DNA of 64,000 nucleotides from Diabrotica undecimpunctata (lineage: Eukaryota; Arthropoda; Insecta; Coleoptera; Chrysomelidae), in the NCBI RefSeq assembly GCF_040954645.1, contig NC_092805.1, positions 71,037,186 to 71,101,185 on the forward strand, read 5' to 3'. The notes under the pieces are model-generated. The model worked only from the letters and a program-made list of their open reading frames with translations. It had not been told where the DNA came from and made no database searches. This document shows, piece by piece, positions 47,558-58,051 of this stretch. Position 1 is the first letter of the stretch; each line of letters opens with the position of its first letter. The position numbers and the translations under genes are program-made.

Positions 47558-47815
47558 CTAGCTTCGACATGCTCACCGGGCTAATATTAAAAAAATTACC
47601 GAGAAAAGCAATTCTCCTACTAACAATGATATATAATAGTATTATAAGATTAGCCTACTACCCGATTAATTGGAAGTTCGCACAAATAATTATAATTAGT
47701 AAACCAAATAAACCACCAAATATTACTACTTCATAAAGACCAATCAGCTTACTTCCAATAATGTCAAAAATCTTAGAAAGACTTCTGCTCCAAAGAATCT
47801 CGACTTCAGTTTGGT
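47558..47815 (+). pseudogene. Jockey-like LINE RT fragment, downstream part
   Basis: FDMLTGLILKKLPRKAILLL, WKFAQIIIISKPNKPPN and, beyond a TAA at 47734, RPISLLPIMSKILERLLLQR are the first RT blocks of a Jockey-like LINE. Sequence then changes to a Tc1-like transposase. Confidence 0.75.
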
Positions 47816-48350
47816 CGAGAACACATCAATTGGGACCTTGGCCAACGGAGAAGAGTTTTATTCTCTGAGGAGGGTCAAATGTGCTTGTATAACAATGACA
47901 AGACGACGCTTCTATCGGAGGCCCAGAAAACGATTTGCTCAGTGCTGTAGTATCGAAACAGTGAGCTATGGAGATGTTTCGTGTATATTTTGGGGTGGCA
48001 TATTTTAAGAAGAAAAAACAGAGCTTGTGTTCGTGCCTGGTGGTGATCGCGGAGGGGGTTTGACAGCGGATCGTTACGTTACGAGTATTGTCCAAGACCA
48101 TGTTGTTCCTGACGTCTGCTACATAGGCGACGGCTTCATGCTAATTCATGATAACGCTCGATGTCACACAGCGCGAATTACGAAAGATTGTCTGGCGAAC
48201 ACAAATATAACAACAATGGACTGGTCTCCATTGAGTTCAGATATAAATCCCATCGAGCACCTATGGGATGAACTGAGACGCAGGGTTTAGGTCTGTAATT
48301 CAGCACCAGCGACAGTGGCCGAGGTTAAAACTGCATTAGATGTAGAGTGA
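47816..48350 (+). pseudogene. Tc1-like transposase fragment (DD34E type)
   Basis: RRRVLFSEEGQMCLYNN is the first-Asp block (Asp replaced). After a shift the frame reads GDVSCIFWGGIF, MLIHDNARCHTARITKD and SSDINPIEHLWDELRRRV, the second Asp and the Glu of a Tc1-type DD34E triad. TGA/TAG and shifts interrupt it. N-terminal HTH and terminal repeats are missing. Confidence 0.75.
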
Positions 48351-48565
48351 GAAGCGATTCTTCTGTAATCAGTCAGAAACTTAATAAGCACCTTAAGAGA
48401 TTGCATGGAAAGTGTAATACAACTCAGAGGAGGAAATACTCAGTATTAAGTTTTTATGTTAATTTACTTTTATATTCATTACATAATGACTTTCAGTCAT
48501 AACATGTTTTCTCACATACAATATTATATTAAGTTATCTTTGTTATGTTCTTTACTTACCAACTT

Positions 48566-48567
<2 letters not shown>
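48351..48567. other. Short A+T-rich stretch
   Basis: No recognisable feature between the Tc1-like relic and the microsatellite. Confidence 0.3.

Positions 48568-48604
<37 letters not shown>
48568..48604. repeat. (AT)n at the LTR boundary
   Basis: AT tract ending where the third gypsy element begins (TGCTGTAG). Confidence 0.9.
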
Positions 48605-48606
<2 letters not shown>

Positions 48607-48746
48607 CTGTAGTTTTAAAATTGACATGAGAAGTTAAAAGCCTATATTAATATTTTTTAAATAATAACTTTTATATTTCTCAACCACGAGCATATAAGTT
48701 TTTGGAACACCCTGTATAAGACAAAATTGTGTACAAATGATTATAT

Positions 48747-50579
48747 CAACGGTGTCACGACAGAAAGGCATAAGCGCCATTGACAGTTTTTTTCAGGAGA
48801 CACAAAAAACGTTTAAAAGCGCTTAATATTTCTTTTTTTTACATTTTTTTGGCATTTTATTATTATCGAATTGAGGCATTTTGACTTACCATATGTTAGT
48901 TATAAAACAATTATTATAAACATGAGATATTTATATGACTTTAATGTTAGGTTCTGTGGTGTTTAAGCCTTTTTGAAAGGCGGTTACCTAATTTGGAAAA
49001 AAGTATTTTGATCAAAAAATGTCGCTTAGGAACTTGTACGCCTTTTAATTTTACGGAATTATAATAAAAATGGAGAATAAATCTTTTCGTTTTAAAGCAT
49101 AACAATTAAGTAAAAATAATACAAATTAAACAATACACAATAATATATTTATGAGTTTCTTAGAGTTATGTTGGTGTAAAAAATACAAAAATAAAGTTAA
49201 TATAATTATCACGTTATATTAAGTAAAAAACAATAAAAACTATTAAAACGTACCATTTTTTCTACATTGATAACGAAGTAAGTTGTATTATAAAACTAAA
49301 AGAAATAAAATACAAATCAAAATTTGATAACAGAAAATATCATTTATCAATAACAAAACAAACTAATAGAAACGAAGGACCGATATAACAGAAAATTGAA
49401 TCAGTTGATGAGCTAGAACTAATGCTGTCAATTTCAGTCTCATTTTTAAAAAATAATGTCAAGGATGATGAATCCGATTCGGAGTTTAAAGAATCATTTT
49501 GTTGTAGAAAATCATTACAACCTATATTATCATCAACTAATGAACTAAATACTATTGCGGCATTATTACTACTATCATCACTATCTGAGTAAGGTACAAG
49601 CTTTTTATCACAGGTTAATAAATCAGTCTCTTCTTCGGCAGTTTCATCAATATTCGAAAATAAACGGCTGTCAATATTCAAATTTGGACTTCGAGGAAAA
49701 CTGAAATCCACAATGGCATCATGATCTAGAACAGAACTAGGCATTTGGAGTTCTTGTTCATGGTCTTTTAGTACAGGGTCTAAAAGAACATCATGCTTTA
49801 GCGCTTCATTGAGGACCTCATTTTCAGTGGAAAATGAACCATGGTTTTCATTATTTCCGCAGGATTCCTGCACATTGCTTTCCTGATCTTCCCAAATGGA
49901 TTGCAATGCAAGATTCATTATTTGGTGCCCCCGAGAAACCATTCTAAAAACCATTAAAAAAAAGGAGTAAGCGCCATTCAAATGTTAGTTTTTTAAAATA
50001 ATATTACTACCAAAATATAACTTTAAAATTAACAAAAAAGAAAACTATACAACAAAATCAATATATATTTTATTTAGGTTCAAACCTTATTTAAGTCGGT
50101 TAAGTAGTAACTTTTCTATGGCAAATCTAAGTCATAGTGTATTTCAAATGGCCAAATGGCGGTTAGATAAACGAAAAAATTTTTTCTGAAAAGGCCTAAC
50201 CGCCAGTCGGTAAAATTGTACATTCTTATGGTATATTATGATTTCTCAAGATAAATAATCTAACTAAACGCTTAACAAAACATTAAATATTAATAATATT
50301 TCAAATTATTGTTTACCTTATTGATATAACCACGTTTTCAGACCTAAGACGTAAGCACCACCTTCCACTACGGATCTTGTCGCGTACTGATTTCGGTGTC
50401 TCACCTTTTAAGAAACTCATTTGGCGGTTAGAAAATTCAAAGCTTGTTATAGTCGAGTTGGAATTTTTTACAGCTGCGTCATTTTAATAGTCGATAGGAC
50501 GTAAAATGTATTTTATTTTGATACCAAAACATAAATTTATAAATTTTGGCGCTTATGCCTTTTTGTCGTGACGCCATCG
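48747..50579 (-). mobile_element. DNA transposon with 4-bp duplication inside the LTR
   Basis: Left end CAACGGTGTCACGACAGAAA and right end (inverted) CGATGGCGTCACGACAAAAA are TIRs of about 28 bp containing GGCATAAGCGCC. ATAT flanks at 48743-48746 and 50580-50583, and the uninterrupted LTR copy at 62765 lacks the insert. GGCGGTTA motifs recur at about 48971, 50157, 50422 and inverted at 50203. It encodes one acidic protein and no catalytic core. The same 4-bp target size as 16506-18464 hints at one superfamily. Confidence 0.8.
49340..49981 (-). CDS. Acidic Ser/Asp-rich ORF of the LTR-inserted transposon
   Basis: 213 codons, open, on the minus strand. SRGHQIMNLALQ near residue 16 is followed by long acidic, Ser-rich stretches (YSDSDDSSNN, SLNSESDSSSL). 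I recognise no catalytic domain. The start resembles the N termini I recall for Sola-type transposases, so this may be a leftover first exon. The intact frame in a core-deleted element is notable. A hydrophobic end (IGPSFLLVCFVI) is probably read-through. Confidence 0.4.
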   Translation of the reverse strand: MNGAYSFFLMVFRMVSRGHQIMNLALQSIWEDQESNVQESCGNNENHGSFSTENEVLNEALKHDVLLDPVLKDHEQELQMPSSVLDHDAIVDFSFPRSPNLNIDSRLFSNIDETAEEETDLLTCDKKLVPYSDSDDSSNNAAIVFSSLVDDNIGCNDFLQQNDSLNSESDSSSLTLFFKNETEIDSISSSSSTDSIFCYIGPSFLLVCFVIDK

Positions 50580-52142
50580 ATATTTAGTTTTACGAAAGTT
50601 TATTCGGGAATTGTGTATTAGCCCCAGAAACAGTAAAGTCCACATTAGAGAATAGGTAATTTTTTTAAGAAATACAGTTAGTAGACATTATCGGTAGTTA
50701 AATTATACCTGGATATTATTATTTGTAAAGATATCCTACGTTTGATGTTTAGATTAGGATTAAGATAGTTGGAAATTTTGTTTTCTTTTGAAATCTCTAA
50801 TGGCATTTTTGAAAAGAGAAAATAGTTTGGTAAAAAAATACGCCATGACTGAAAGTTGTTTGATTGGCTAAAATTGGTAAAGAGGAAAGGGAAGGACTGG
50901 AGAAGGAGTGAGAATAAATGAGAAGAAAAGGCAGTCTGTTTTGTTCGATTAAAAGGGATGATCCTGTTTGGTGGTTAGTGTACGAAAAAAGGAAATTGCC
51001 GGTTTTGTTTGTCCAAAAGTGACCAGTGTAAGATAATTGGAACGAAGAATTAGGTTAAGTTGAGAGATAATACAACACCTTGAATCAAAAGCATACAGGA
51101 ATCGTTAAGTACTGTAGAAGGCGGGAACACTGCAGCAGGAGAAAGCCGGAACGATTGCAGGTACGAGGCATAGCAGGAAAAGGAAAATGAGGTGACAGCA
51201 AGCAGGGACATATTTGGAAAACGTGGACAAGTTTCCTTGGATCGCCATAGCAGCAATTACGGAGAATTGTTTTTGGTATGAGGACATTTTCGAAGCTATA
51301 GTGAAAAGGTCAGTCTGGTTTTTGCGTATTAAATACCACAGTGCATATTTACATAAACATTTCAATATTATAAAAATTTTTTATCTCAAGAAAAAGTTAT
51401 CATTTAGACATCATTATAATTTCTTGTATCCGTAATATTGATAAATCAAAATATTTCATATCAAACTAATTTGGGTCACAAAAGAAAACAAAATTCATAG
51501 TTTTAATATTGGTTACATACAACAAAAGATAAAAGAGTCATTGATAAAACTTATATGATTGAACAATTAATACAAATTGATAAAATAAACGAATTTTGTT
51601 ATGTCAACTTTGAAATTCCTGTGTATTATTTATGTCGTTTTTACCTAACCTTTTATTAGGAAGCCACTAAGAAATCTTTTTCGAACCTACGAAACAAAGT
51701 AAGTACTAAAATTATTAATGAGCCCTGAGATATATAATTTATAAATTTTTTGTTTTGACTTTGATTAATTAGATAGATTGTAAATTAATTAATTGGAGTA
51801 AATTATTTACACAAGTAAAAATAGAGTCAAAAATAGAACACAACAACATGTCCCCCAACGTGAAAAGCATTGAAAAATATTTCTAGTGGCAAATTTGAAA
51901 GGATAGGATAAAACAAGCCGGTAGTTAGGAATTTATATGCCCGTGGTTAAAAGTGAGATATTTACAGTTGATGACATAAAATTTTATATTTCTTAAGATA
52001 AAAATTTCCCATAATTGATTTATTTGATTTATATTTACAATTGATATATTTATTCACAATTAATTACATTTGGGTGAGAAAAGTTTGGTCTGTACAACAT
52101 ACTATTCAAATTTCATATTTGGCGGGGATAATAATATAACAA

Positions 52143-52404
52143 ATGTCCAACACAAGAAACAGTAGTAAAGAAAACAAAAAACAGGAAAAACAATTAGAAC
52201 AGGAAGAACATTCAGACCAGGAAGACGTGTTAGACAAAACAATCATGGAAACAGAAAAACAGGAAGAATCAGGAATAGAGAAATTATTACAACTGATGTA
52301 AATACAGACACAAACAATGAATGAAACGTCAAAGAAAACGGATAAAAATCAACAAGAAACAAAACAAACAATGGAAGAAAACCAACAGGAAACAAGACAA
52401 GCAA
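52143..52404 (+). pseudogene. Gag of the third gypsy element, N-terminal part
   Basis: ATG 52143. A highly charged Gln/Glu/Lys-rich start (MSNTRNSSKENKKQEKQLEQ) has an in-frame TAA near 52299 and reads on to ETRQAI at the TA where the 5.6-kb transposon enters. The frame continues at 58052 as EINNRN without change. Confidence 0.65.
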
Positions 52405-52789
52405 TACAGTCGGTCCGCCGGATCTTTGCACAAGTATGACATTATTCACGAATTATTTTTTATGTTACGTCTCTTTCCTACTCACAGAAACTAAAACTAT
52501 TAACTTAAACCGCCTGTCCATACACAACACCATGCATTGAACAAAGACAGCCATAGAACAATGATCGCTGATTGATTCGTCTACTGACAATTGACATGAC
52601 AATTGGAAATTTTGTTTTGACAGAGTTTGTAATATTTTTATAAATTATTTTCGTTTGATTTAAATAATCAATTCTTTTTCATACTTTAAATATACATATT
52701 TTTTAACAAACAGTTGTTATAACGACTAACCCTTACCTTCGTGTTCAATTTATTAAGGTAAGAATTCATGTATTAGCTAATAACGAATT

Positions 52790-54204
52790 GTCCTCCGGAG
52801 GCGTGTCAGCCGGGAGCTGACAGCCGTGCCGGACGCATCAAGGAATTTGGATATCGGTCAAAATACTTGGGAATTCCAAGTTTGGCCAAATCCAAGTTTC
52901 TAATTGATTCGATGCTGGGAAATTCCACTTTCGCTACGTAAAACAAAGGATTTGTTTTACATAAAAGCAAGTAGATTTTCTCTCATCGATCAGTCGAGCT
53001 TGCCTCTTCTACTGTAGTCCTAGTCGGTGCTATTATTGTTCCTACTAAGTTGTTGTTTTATTTCTGATTTCCTATATACCATTTTATTTTAGCATTATTG
53101 TTAATTCAGACCTTTTCAGGTTAGAATATTACAATAATCTATATTTGTTCATGTACTGATTGTTTGATATTTTATTTGATTATTTTAATTGTTTATTTTT
53201 CTTGTATTTTGTATCTAAGTTGTTCTTCCGTAAGTTAGGAACACTTAGAAATATTTATCTTGCTTTTTCTATTTTATATTTTGATTTGTACTTTGTCTAA
53301 GTAGTTCTTTCCGGTAAGTCAAAGAACTCTTAGAAATATTTCTCTGAATATTTGACTTGTTATTTTAATTGTGCGTCTAAGCCGTTCTTTTCCGGTAAGT
53401 CAAAAGAACACTTAGAAAGATTTTCATAATCATTGCTGCATTATTATTTCCGATATTTTATCTGAGATATTTTCTTCCTTAAGTTAAGAAAATACTTAAT
53501 ACATTTGTTTTTTTCATTTTTTTATTTTATGCTAAGTTGTTTCTTCCGTAAGTCAAGAAACACTTATAAGTATTTGTATTCTTATTTTTCCATATTTGAT
53601 TCTCTTGTTTGTTTTCACTCTAAGTTGTTTCTTCCGTAAGTCAAGAAACACTTAGAAATATTTCCATACCTTGTTTTATATTTACATATTTCATTTATCT
53701 GTATTTCTGTCCTAAGTTGTTTCTTCCGTAAGACAAGAAACACTTAGGAATATTTCTGCACTTTTTTATTCTTTTATCTTGTGTATTTTACTTTTCATTC
53801 TAAGTTGTTTCTTCCGTAAGTCAAGAAACACTTAGAAACAGTTTCTTTGCATTTTACTTTTATACCATTTTATTGTTCTTGTTTACTAAGTTATTCCTTC
53901 CGTAAGTCAAGGAATACTTAGACTATTTTACCTGTTCTGTTTTCTATTTTTGATCTGTTATTTTGTAACTGCTCCTTGGAACTGTTACCTATAACAGATA
54001 CTTGTCACGGTAACCGAGATTTTATACCAGTAGCAGTATTAAACCATTTTATCAGTGACAAGCAAAGATGGTCAACACCCGGTCTAATTCCGAGGACAGG
54101 AAGAAGTCCGAAGAGCCGGCGATGGGTCCTACAGGCCCAAATGCCCCCTCTCGGCAACAGAATAATATATTTTTTTTAACCTCTAAATTGACATTAATCA
54201 TTTA
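52790..54204 (+). mobile_element. 5' leader and gag start of a truncated retroelement
   Basis: From about 52790 the base composition changes to G+C-richer sequence with three hairpins: GTCAGC/GCTGAC at 52805-52821, CTTGG/CCAAG at 52866-52880, GTAAAACAAA/TTTGTTTTAC at 52938-52960. Nine tandem hairpin repeats follow (53215-53925). Then ATG 54068 opens a frame reading MVNTRSNSEDRKKSEEPAMG, which resembles a Gag start, and runs into A+T-rich DNA. I infer an LTR-retroelement 5' end that lost the rest. No second LTR is seen. Confidence 0.45.
53215..53925 (+). repeat. Tandem array of nine covarying hairpins, period about 85 bp
   Basis: Units start at about 53215, 53297, 53377, 53465, 53532, 53620, 53712, 53800 and 53886. 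Each is CTAAG, a variable arm, the loop CCGTAAGTC (or CCGGTAAGTC), the complementary arm, CTTAG. Arm pairs differ but stay paired: TGTTTCTT/AAGAAACA, TATTCCTT/AAGGAATA, AGTTCTTT/AAAGAACT, TATTTTCTT/AAGAAAATA. The spacers between hairpins are T-rich and divergent. The loop contains a GTAAGT splice-donor-like word. Confidence 0.9.
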
Positions 54205-54267
54205 AATATAGCTAAAACTACGTCAACGGACAATATGAAATATTTTTAAAGGTTTTTATTTTTAGAG

Positions 54268-55908
54268 TATTCCTGGCAAGCCTTTGACTTCTCAGCAACT
54301 TGTGTTAAATGTGTTGGAGTATTTCGAATTAGAAAAAGTAAATGGAGGGCTTTGGAGCCATTTTCATCTGTTCAATAGGTAACGTATTGAAATGTATGTT
54401 CGTTTATGAACAATTCTTTATTTAAGGGAGTAGCTGCTGCATTTAAAATATCACGACGAACAGTATGTACAACTATTAAAAGGAAAGAAAATAATCACAT
54501 TCTTTCAAAGCCAAGCAAAAGTAGACCTCGTCCGAAAAACAAAACAACTGATCTATCTGAGGGATCAAAAATGGCAGTGCGTAATACAGTATACGACATG
54601 TACCAACAAAGTAAGTAGTTACCAATTTCTTTAATCTGAATTTGATATACCATAAGATAATGGTATCATGTACCATGATAATCAGAAGGTACTTTTTAAT
54701 CAATACTTTATATAAATGTATGTACTAAAAAAGATTGTTGAGAGTAGTTTAAGAAAATTTCTGCTGAATACATTAATGGATATTAATGTTTTTTAATTTG
54801 AAATAATTTATAGTTTTATAAAAACAAAGTATTATTATTTTTTTTCATTGAACTAGTTATAACAGTGTGGTTTGTTCTGTACTTATATGTTCTTTTTTTT
54901 TAGAGAAACATGTTACTCTGCAAAGTATAAGTAATGAATTAAGGGATAAAGAAGTTGCATTTATTGGCAAAACATCTGTTAGCATTTTGTTAAAAGAATA
55001 ATCGAAGAGCATTAATTGAGCGCACCAGTATTGCTGCTTTAAGAGCCAAGTTCCTTCGTAAATATATGGAAAATATTAATACTGTGCATCCCAGAAACCT
55101 TGTTTTTTTTTGGACGAAACGTGGATTTATTCAAAGGGAAATAAAACAATTTCCTGGCAAGACAACAGTGTTAAAAGTGTACGTAAACCAGAAGGGTATG
55201 ATGGTAAATGCTTTATAATTGTTCACGCTGGTTTTTCGAAAGGATTTGTTACTGAAGCAAGTTTATTATTTTGCTTAAAATCTAAAGTAGATGATTTTCA
55301 TGGGGAAATGAACAATGAAATTTTCACTAAATGGATAAGTGAAAAATTAATTCCCAATTTAGAAGAGCCATCATTAATTGTACCTAATGGATAATGCTCC
55401 ATACCACAGTGTGCTTTTAGAAAAGCAACATTCCACTATTTCAACTAGAATGGAAATTATTACCTGGTTGACAACTCACAAGATCAAGTATGAGGCAAAA
55501 CTCACAAAACCTGAATTATTACAAATTGCGAAAATGAACAAAAAAGAGAATGTGTATATAATTGATGAACTACTAAGAGAACATGGCCATGAAGTGTTGA
55601 GACTACCTCCTTATCACTGTGAATTCAACGCTGTTGAATTAATTTGGGCAAACTGCAAGTCATATTACAATAAGCATATTGGTAGAGATGGACATTCTGA
55701 TAGTGGTGTTATAAATATGTGGAAAGAGGCACTAAACCAATGTAACACAGAAATTTGGGAAAAATGTGTAAAACATACTCATGAAATTATTACAAAGTGG
55801 TATATCCTAGAAAAAAATATGGTTGACACTAACATTCAACCAATCATAATAGACACTGGTAATATGAGTGACTCAGATTCTGACAGTGAAGAATTCTTAA
55901 ATTTATGA
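54268..55908 (+). pseudogene. IS630/Tc1-related transposase, three exons, DD(81)E spacing
   Basis: Exon 1 (about 54268-54378) follows TTTTTAG and ends before GTAACG. Exon 2 (about 54425-54611) has an HTH-like VAAAFKISRRTVCTTIKRK and ends before GTAAGT. Exon 3 starts after TTTTAG at about 54903. Catalytic blocks: LDETWIYS (Asp at 55113), MDNAPYHS (Asp at 55390), FNAVELIW (Glu at 55636). Between the second Asp and the Glu are 81 residues, far more than DD34E or DD37D, with REHGHEVLRLPPYHCEFN before the Glu. Breaks: a T9 run at 55102-55111 and near 55385. The closest match I know is long-spacer IS630 relatives such as Sailor (DD82E). Confidence 0.75.
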
Positions 55909-56164
55909 TTGGCTACGTGGCTGTATAGTGTATGAGGCTTCAATAAATATTTAAATTATATTATTGTTATAATAAATTCTTTTTTACCCTCTCAAAAGTT
56001 TTCTATTTTTTAATTTATTATGCATAGATTTCTTTATTTGAAGTTCGTTGTGTTAATTTTTGTATGACCATTTTTTAAAACAAAGTGATTACTTAAGTCT
56101 GAAAACCATATTTAACACTGAATAAACAAAATTATCAAGATGATGGAGCCCTGGAGTAGATTTA

Positions 56165-57600
56165 TATTCAGTTTTTTAGATCTTCTTGTAGTGTCTACCC
56201 GTTTCGGATCTTGGCGACTATCATGACAATTTGTACTTTGCACACTGCTGGTCTGAAAATATTTGTGGTTGTTGTGTTGAACCACATACATAGATTCTTC
56301 AGCCAGGAAATCCTTCGCCTTCTTGGGCCTCGTTTTCCATCTACTTTTTCCTGTAAAATTAGTTGCAGCAATCCATATATTTTGCTGTTCCTAATTATGT
56401 GACCAAGGTATTCTATTTTGGCTGTTTTTATTGTGGTTATCAGCCGTTTTTCTTTTTCCATTCTTAATAAAACGTCCTGATTAGTAACGTGACCGGTATA
56501 AGATATCTTCAGAATTCGACGATAAAGTCACATTTCGAAAGCCTCAATGTTCCTGCAGGGAGTGTCTGTGAAAGTCCACGACTTAACTCCGTAAAATAGT
56601 ATAGGAAAGATATAACATAGTAGTAACCTGATTTTTATGGGTGTTAATAAATCATGACTTTTGAATAGCTTAGCCATTTTTTGAAATGTAGATTTGGCTT
56701 TCTCTATCCTACATTTAATTTCTAAGGAATGGTCCCAATTTTTACTCTTTATGTTCATTGACCTGAATGCTTTATGGTAATCAATGAAGCATGCATATAT
56801 ATCGCAGTTCACATCTCTACATCGTTGAAATAGCACTTTTATGCTAAAGAGAGCCTCTCTCGTACGCATTCCAAAAACTAAACTGTGTACTACAGCTGAA
56901 TTTTTCTTCGCACAGTCTATATATTCTTTGATGTATGATTTTTAGAAATAACTTTAAAAGATGGTTCATTAAGCTGATGGTCGGCAAATCACTGCAAGAT
57001 ACGGATTTTGTTTTCTTTGGTACAGCAATAAACGTCGGCGTGACTTCAGCCATGTTTTTGGTTCAGTAAATATTTTTATTAGGAGTTGAGTACCGTTGGT
57101 GTTAAATAGTTTTATGATCAACATGTGCCTTGTCAGGTCCAGGAGCTTTGCCATCTTTGGGTTGTAATATTGCCTTTTCCACTTCATTTGATGTGATTTG
57201 TAAGTGGTCATTACATATGTGGGATGGAGGTTGTTGGGATCTACTATCATCAGAGTTCTTTGATAAACTTGGTCCATATCGATATTTCTTGATTTTTATC
57301 TGTGATGATGTTTCCCTGTTGATCTCGCAGTTTGTTAGCTGTATTTAATTTCTAAAGACCAGCTGCTTGTTTATGCATTTTAAACGTATCGTGTTTTTCT
57401 TCCAATAAATATATTTCTTTACACTGTGATTTTAACCAATTTTCTTTGGCCTTTCGTATTTGTGTTCTTATTTGTCTGTGAATATTGTTATACATTCTTT
57501 TGTTGTTCTTTGATTTTTTTCTTTTTTCCATGAGTTGCAGTATCTTGTCACTCATCTGACTGTTCTTTTTCTCTTTTTTCTATTAGATGTTCTTCTCTGA
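56165..57600 (-). pseudogene. LINE RT and tail, degraded, minus strand
   Basis: From upstream to downstream on the minus strand: RQIRTQIRKAKENWLKSQCK (about 57420-57480), VAVPKKTKSV-like FIAVPKKTKS with LPTISLMNHLLKLFLKIIHQ (56900-57040), MRTREALFSIKVLFQRCRDV and CDIYACFIDYHKAF (about 56760-56869), ILFYGVKSWTF (56565), LGHIIRNSKIYGLLQLILQE and RRRRISWLKNL (56260-56400). Same family as 2172-2503. The RT active-site segment between AF and the thumb is missing, and frames change repeatedly. Confidence 0.75.
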
Positions 57601-58020
57601 TCTTTAAAAACGTCTCTTTTGTTTACTTACATTTTAGTCTTCTCATATCGCATTTTTGTTACTCTTCTTTTTTGTAACCTTCTTAAATCTAAACCGATAT
57701 TTACCAACAACAGGAACATCATCTGACGATATGTCAGCACCATATATTTGCTTATATTCAATAAAAATACTTTAATTTCTGATTACTATGGTTTAAATAT
57801 TTATTTACTGTAGATGTTATTGGACAACCTATAGGTTTCCAAAAATTGAAAAATCACGTTCATAAATGTATACGTACCCAAATGCAATAAATGAAATAAA
57901 AGAGAAGTATAAAAACGTCAATTGTAATATTAGCCATTTTCTAATTTTTATAATAATTCTTATAGCCGACATACATTTGACTAACATGTTTTGATTTATT
58001 TCCCATAATAAGAATGATGA
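57601..58020. other. Unassigned end of the IS630-type transposon
   Basis: A+T-rich sequence between the LINE relic and the right TIR; nothing else recognised. Confidence 0.35.
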
Positions 58021-58051
58021 CGATGTGCAAAGATCCGGCGGATCGACTGTA

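Larger units (their letters stand above)
48605..51849 (+). repeat. 5' LTR of the third gypsy element (contains an insertion)
   Basis: Matches 62765-64000 over its length, minus the 48747-50579 insert and about 90 bp present only near 62980-63070. The end is set tentatively at CACAACAACA before TGTCCCCCAACGTG, a possible primer site; about 1.4 kb without the insert. Open frames here (for example 51050-51365 and their near-copies at 63454-63836) recur because the LTR is repeated and have no known domain. Confidence 0.6.
52407..58049 (+). mobile_element. Tc1/mariner-IS630-type transposon, 5.64 kb, with nested insertions
   Basis: The 26-bp TIRs begin CAGTCGGTCCGCCGGATCTT (left) and CAGTCGATCCGCCGGATCTT (right, inverted), one mismatch. 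TA flanks at 52405-52406 and 58050-58051, and the gag frame around it is continuous without it. It encodes a multi-exon transposase at 54268-55908. A retroelement leader (about 52790-54204) and a LINE (about 56165-57600) are inserted in it and explain its size. Confidence 0.85.

Noticed and set aside
51050..51365. Recurrent open frames also seen at 63454-63836, possible small gene family
   Set aside because: They lie in the two LTR copies of one element and duplicate for that reason; no start context or domain.
53215..53925. CRISPR array
   Set aside because: Repeats are imperfect, internally palindromic, with T-rich spacers of varying relatedness, in a eukaryotic TE context.
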